Shown in pieces: positions 60,915 to 64,000 of a DNA stretch of 64,000 nucleotides; within the stretch, counting starts at the first letter, position 1, and each line of letters begins with the position of its first letter. The translations under genes were made by a program, and so were the position numbers. Origin of the DNA: an uncultured Collinsella sp. (lineage in GTDB: Bacteria; Actinomycetota; Coriobacteriia; Coriobacteriales; Coriobacteriaceae); the NCBI GenBank assembly GCA_900768435.1, contig CAAGCW010000001.1, positions 14,292-78,291 on the forward strand, read 5' to 3'. The notes beneath the pieces are model-generated. The model did not search any database. It had not been told where the DNA came from and worked only from the letters and a program-made list of their open reading frames with translations.

Positions 60915-63368
60915 ATGGCCGAGCAACTGTCACTGTTTGGTTCGCCGGAACCGGAGGAAGCTCCGAAGTCTGCGATCCCTGCCGCCGTCCCGGCGCAGCC
61001 CGAGCCTGTATCCGAGCCCGTCGTCGCCTACGCGAGCGTGGTCCTTGACATTCCCACCCGTGCGTTGTCCGAGCCGTTTGCCTACGGCATTCCCGACTCC
61101 CTTGCCGACGAGGCCCAGGCCGGATCGACGGTCCTGGTCCATTTTGGCAACCGTGCGGCCGCAGGCTACATCGTCGACATTGCGCCCGAGCTTGCCAACC
61201 TGCAAGGCAATAACGACCTCGACCCTTCGCGCGTCAAGTCTATCGAGGCTATCCTCAGCAAGCCGCTCTTTACCGCCGAAGCTGCACGCATTGCGCGCTG
61301 GATGAGCCGCGAGTACGTCGCGACGCTTTCCGAGTGCCTGCGCCTGTTCTTGCCCCCGGGTGGAAGCCCGCGCGTGGTCAAGGTCGATGACGGCGTGTGG
61401 ACCGTTGAGCGCCCCGCCGTCAAGCCCATCCAAAACCGCTGGGTCATGCTCACGCCCGAAGGTTTCGACTACATGCCGCCCAAGACCGCGGTCCGTCAGC
61501 GTCAGCTCATCGAGGCGCTCCAATGCGGCCCGGTCACGACGCGCGACCTCAACCTGCTCTACAACAGCATGTCGGCGACCATCAAGGCGCTCGAAAAGCG
61601 CGGCGTCGTGGTGATGGAGGAGCGCCGTGCCTGGCGCGGTTGCAGCGAACAGACTACGCTGTCCTCCGCGAGCGGCAAAGCGCCGGTCGCACTTACGAAC
61701 GGCCAGCAGCAGGCCCTCGCGCAGATTGAGCGTGCCCGTCTTGACGCCCACGGCGACGTGGTCCTTGTCGATGGCGTCACCGGATCCGGTAAAACCGAGG
61801 TCTACCTCTCGGCGATTGAGCGCGTGCTGGCGGCCGGCCGTTCGGCCTGCGTGCTCGTACCCGAGATCTCGCTGACGGCCCAGACCGTCGGCCGCTTCCG
61901 TTCGCGCTTTGGCGAGACGGTTGCTGTGTTCCATTCGCGACTTTCTGCTGGTGAGCGTCTGGACCAGTGGGATATGGTCGCCAGCGGTGCCGCGCGCGTT
62001 GTCGTCGGCGCGCGTTCGGCGCTTTTTTGCCCGCTCAGCGACTTGGGCCTCATTATTATCGACGAGGAGCACGAGGCCAGCTACAAGCAGGGCTCCAGCC
62101 CGCGCTACCATGCGCGCGAGGTGGCTGCCGAGATGGCGCGTCGGTATCGCTGCCCGCTCGTGTTGGGCTCGGCCACGCCTTCTGCCGAGGCCCTCGACCG
62201 CTGCCGCCGCGGCACGTACAACGGTGCCACCTGGACGCGTGTCGAGATGCCCGAGCGCCCGGGACATGCCGTGCTGCCCACGGTCCGCATTGCCGACCTG
62301 CGCCGCGAGTTTTCGCACGGCAGCCGCTCCATGTTCTCAAAACCGCTGATGGAAGGCTTGGAACGCGTGGTTGAGCGCCGCGAGAAGGCCGTGCTGTTGC
62401 ACAACCGCCGCGGTTTTGCGCCGTTTTTGATGTGCCGCGAGTGCGGCTGCGTCCCCACCTGCAACCACTGCTCTACCGCGCTCACGTATCACGAGCGCAC
62501 GCACACGCTGCAGTGCCACACTTGCGGATCGTCCTGGCGAGTGCAACCCTATCCGGCGCCCACGAGCCGCTGTCCTAAATGCGGCAGTCGCTACCTGGCA
62601 AAAATGGGTCTTGGCACGCAGCAGATCGAGGATGCGCTGCACCAGATGCTGCCCGAGGATGTCGCCATCATTCGCATGGATGCCGATTCCACGCGCGGCA
62701 AGGACGCACACAAAAAGTTGCTCGAGCAGTTCGATGCCGCCGATTGCGCGGTGCTGCTGGGCACTCAGATGATCGCCAAGGGCCTCGACTTTCCCGAGGT
62801 CACGCTCGTGGGCGTGGTCAATGCCGACTTTGCGTTGAAGCTGCCCGATTTTAGAGCGGGGGAGCACGCCTACGATTTGCTGGAGCAGGTCGCGGGCCGT
62901 GCCGGACGCGGCGATCGCCCTGGCGAGGTCATCATTCAGACGTACCTGCCCGAGGACCCGGTCATTCGCGCCGTCGCCGAGCACGACCGCTCGATCTTTA
63001 CCGACTACGACCTGGACCAGCGCCGCGACGCCCTGTATCCGCCGTTCGTGCGCCTGACCAACATCTTGGTATGGTCGACGAACGCGGATGACGCGCGGGA
63101 CTACATCGGCCGCATCGCGAAGCTCCTCAAGCGTTGCTGGCATGCCGCCGCGCCCGACTTTTTGCGGGCGGGGAGCGCCGTGCCGCAGGTGCTTGGTCCG
63201 GCTTCGTGTGTAATCGAGAGAGCCAAGGACCGTTACCGCTTCCATCTGCTTGTAAAGTCGCCGGTAGGGTACCATGTCTCTGATGATATCGACGCCTGCC
63301 TCAAAGAGGTGGGCTCCGTGCGAGGCGTGAGCGTGAGCGTTGACGTCGACGCCTATGATTTGATGTAA
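60915..63368 (+). CDS. priA: Primosomal protein N' (replication restart helicase PriA)
   Basis: An 817-residue helicase. The N-terminal 3'-DNA-binding domain begins around VVLDIPTRALSEPFAYGIP. The helicase core has Walker A DGVTGSGKTEVYL and Walker B IIDEEHEASYKQ. The zinc-binding insert has paired Cys (CRECGCVPTCNHC, QCHTCGSSW, CPKCG), followed by MDADSTRGKDAH and the QVAGRAGRGDRPG motif VI. The start is ambiguous: I use MAEQLSLFG, with GGGAGG about 10 bases ahead; ATG 60894 upstream is possible. The first ~40 residues are an acidic Pro-rich extension. It precedes def, a common arrangement. Confidence 0.94.
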   Translation: MAEQLSLFGSPEPEEAPKSAIPAAVPAQPEPVSEPVVAYASVVLDIPTRALSEPFAYGIPDSLADEAQAGSTVLVHFGNRAAAGYIVDIAPELANLQGNNDLDPSRVKSIEAILSKPLFTAEAARIARWMSREYVATLSECLRLFLPPGGSPRVVKVDDGVWTVERPAVKPIQNRWVMLTPEGFDYMPPKTAVRQRQLIEALQCGPVTTRDLNLLYNSMSATIKALEKRGVVVMEERRAWRGCSEQTTLSSASGKAPVALTNGQQQALAQIERARLDAHGDVVLVDGVTGSGKTEVYLSAIERVLAAGRSACVLVPEISLTAQTVGRFRSRFGETVAVFHSRLSAGERLDQWDMVASGAARVVVGARSALFCPLSDLGLIIIDEEHEASYKQGSSPRYHAREVAAEMARRYRCPLVLGSATPSAEALDRCRRGTYNGATWTRVEMPERPGHAVLPTVRIADLRREFSHGSRSMFSKPLMEGLERVVERREKAVLLHNRRGFAPFLMCRECGCVPTCNHCSTALTYHERTHTLQCHTCGSSWRVQPYPAPTSRCPKCGSRYLAKMGLGTQQIEDALHQMLPEDVAIIRMDADSTRGKDAHKKLLEQFDAADCAVLLGTQMIAKGLDFPEVTLVGVVNADFALKLPDFRAGEHAYDLLEQVAGRAGRGDRPGEVIIQTYLPEDPVIRAVAEHDRSIFTDYDLDQRRDALYPPFVRLTNILVWSTNADDARDYIGRIAKLLKRCWHAAAPDFLRAGSAVPQVLGPASCVIERAKDRYRFHLLVKSPVGYHVSDDIDACLKEVGSVRGVSVSVDVDAYDLM

Positions 63369-63386
63369 CAACCCGAAAGGATGGCC

Positions 63387-63923
63387 ATGGAAGCCAACGG
63401 AATCGTACTTTCGCCCGACCCTCGTCTGCGCCAGGAGTGCGCCGTCATCGAGGAGATCACCCCGGCGATCGAGGCGCTTGCCGAGAAGATGAAGAAGATG
63501 ATGTTCGACAACGGCGGTTGCGGTCTGGCTGCCCCGCAGATCGGTGAGCTTATTCAGCTCGTCACCATCGACTGCGACTACAGCGACAAGAATGACTACG
63601 ATCCCTACGTGCTCATCAACCCTGTCATTGTTGAGCAGAGCGACCATCTGGTGCCGTTTAGCGAGGGCTGCCTGTCCATTCCCGGTATTAGCTGCGAGAT
63701 CGAGCGTCCCGACCATGTCGTCGTCGAGGCGTACGACCTGGATGCCAACCTGATTCGCTACGAGGCCTCGGGCGACCTGTTCTGCGTGTGCTTGCAGCAC
63801 GAGATCGATCACCTGCATGGCAACACCATGTTTGAGCGACTCAAGCCCATGCAGAGGATTAAGGCCGTCAAGGAGTACCAGGACGCCCTGGCCCGCGGCG
63901 CTCGACCGGGCGAGACGGAGTAG
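63387..63923 (+). CDS. def: Peptide deformylase
   Basis: A 178-residue metalloenzyme that removes formyl groups from new proteins. Motif 1 is GCGLAAPQIG, motif 2 EGCLSIPG (metal Cys), motif 3 HEIDHLHG (two metal His and catalytic Glu). I prefer the second ATG (MEANGIV), 5 bases after AAAGGA; the first (63381) is too close. The remaining 77 bases of the window contain a TCTGTCCCCGGGG stretch like the arm of the palindrome at 59194 and no gene start I can support; fmt often follows def. Confidence 0.95.
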   Translation: MEANGIVLSPDPRLRQECAVIEEITPAIEALAEKMKKMMFDNGGCGLAAPQIGELIQLVTIDCDYSDKNDYDPYVLINPVIVEQSDHLVPFSEGCLSIPGISCEIERPDHVVVEAYDLDANLIRYEASGDLFCVCLQHEIDHLHGNTMFERLKPMQRIKAVKEYQDALARGARPGETE

Positions 63924-64000
63924 TTTTGTCTGTCCCCGGGGCGGGCCCCCATATCATTCCCCGCTCAGATATTTTTGCTGTGCTTCGTAACTGCGGCCGG

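Overview
This window reads as chromosomal DNA of a gut actinobacterium of the class Coriobacteriia, most likely Collinsella or a close relative. That assignment is an inference. It rests on the GC-rich codon use, the housekeeping gene orders (alaS-ruvX-mltG-yqeG-aroK-aroB-like-pepQ-efp; nusB-xseB-tlyA-nadK-recN), a Gram-positive style efflux set, and exported enzymes with Pro/Gln-rich cytoplasmic tails. No rRNA is present; one tRNA-Glu(CTC) is encoded.

Layout. 1-14.2 kb is housekeeping: the end of an AI-2E family permease, alaS, ruvX, mltG, a YqeG phosphatase, shikimate kinase followed by a badly degenerate 3-dehydroquinate synthase homologue, an Xaa-Pro peptidase, EF-P, an Asp23 protein, nusB, xseB, tlyA, nadK and recN. 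14.2-22.1 kb is a fructose/PTS block: an RpiR-type regulator divergent from a one-piece EIIBCA fructose permease, then HPr, Enzyme I and two tandem 1-phosphofructokinase paralogues. 22.3-27.6 kb holds a CCA-adding enzyme, the tRNA, a YbhN-like membrane protein, a TetR regulator and a radical SAM/SPASM protein.

28.4-50.3 kb is a cobalamin island, richer in GCG/CGC codons than its flanks. A truncated IS3-family transposase marks its left edge and copies of a palindromic repeat lie just outside both edges. On the minus strand, a TTGACA-17-TATCAT promoter and a cobalamin riboswitch drive an exported CbiK-like chelatase lipoprotein, two more lipoproteins (one with a NEAT-like domain in front of a metal/tetrapyrrole-binding domain), a FecCD permease and an ATPase with an extra C-terminal domain. 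On the plus strand, a tightly overlapping operon encodes the anaerobic corrin ring and lower-ligand pathway: cbiF, cbiD, a cbiL remnant, cbiG, cbiH, cbiET, cbiA, cobT, cobU, cobS, a cobU-like/cobC fusion, cbiB, cobD, cbiP, cobO, cbiC, cbiJ. The only methyltransferase missing is CbiL, of which just the first ~9 and last ~60 codons survive in frame.

50.5-64 kb holds a MacB-like efflux system, an L,D-transpeptidase, a fused serine dehydratase, metK, gltX, priA and def.

The most unusual non-coding signal is a dispersed hairpin element with a nearly constant ~68-bp core. In each copy the core sits between long inverted arms of a different, copy-specific sequence (17627-17778, 57514-57634, 29589-29695). 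One copy lies in frame inside the ABC ATPase gene. Two further families of long intergenic palindromes are also present.
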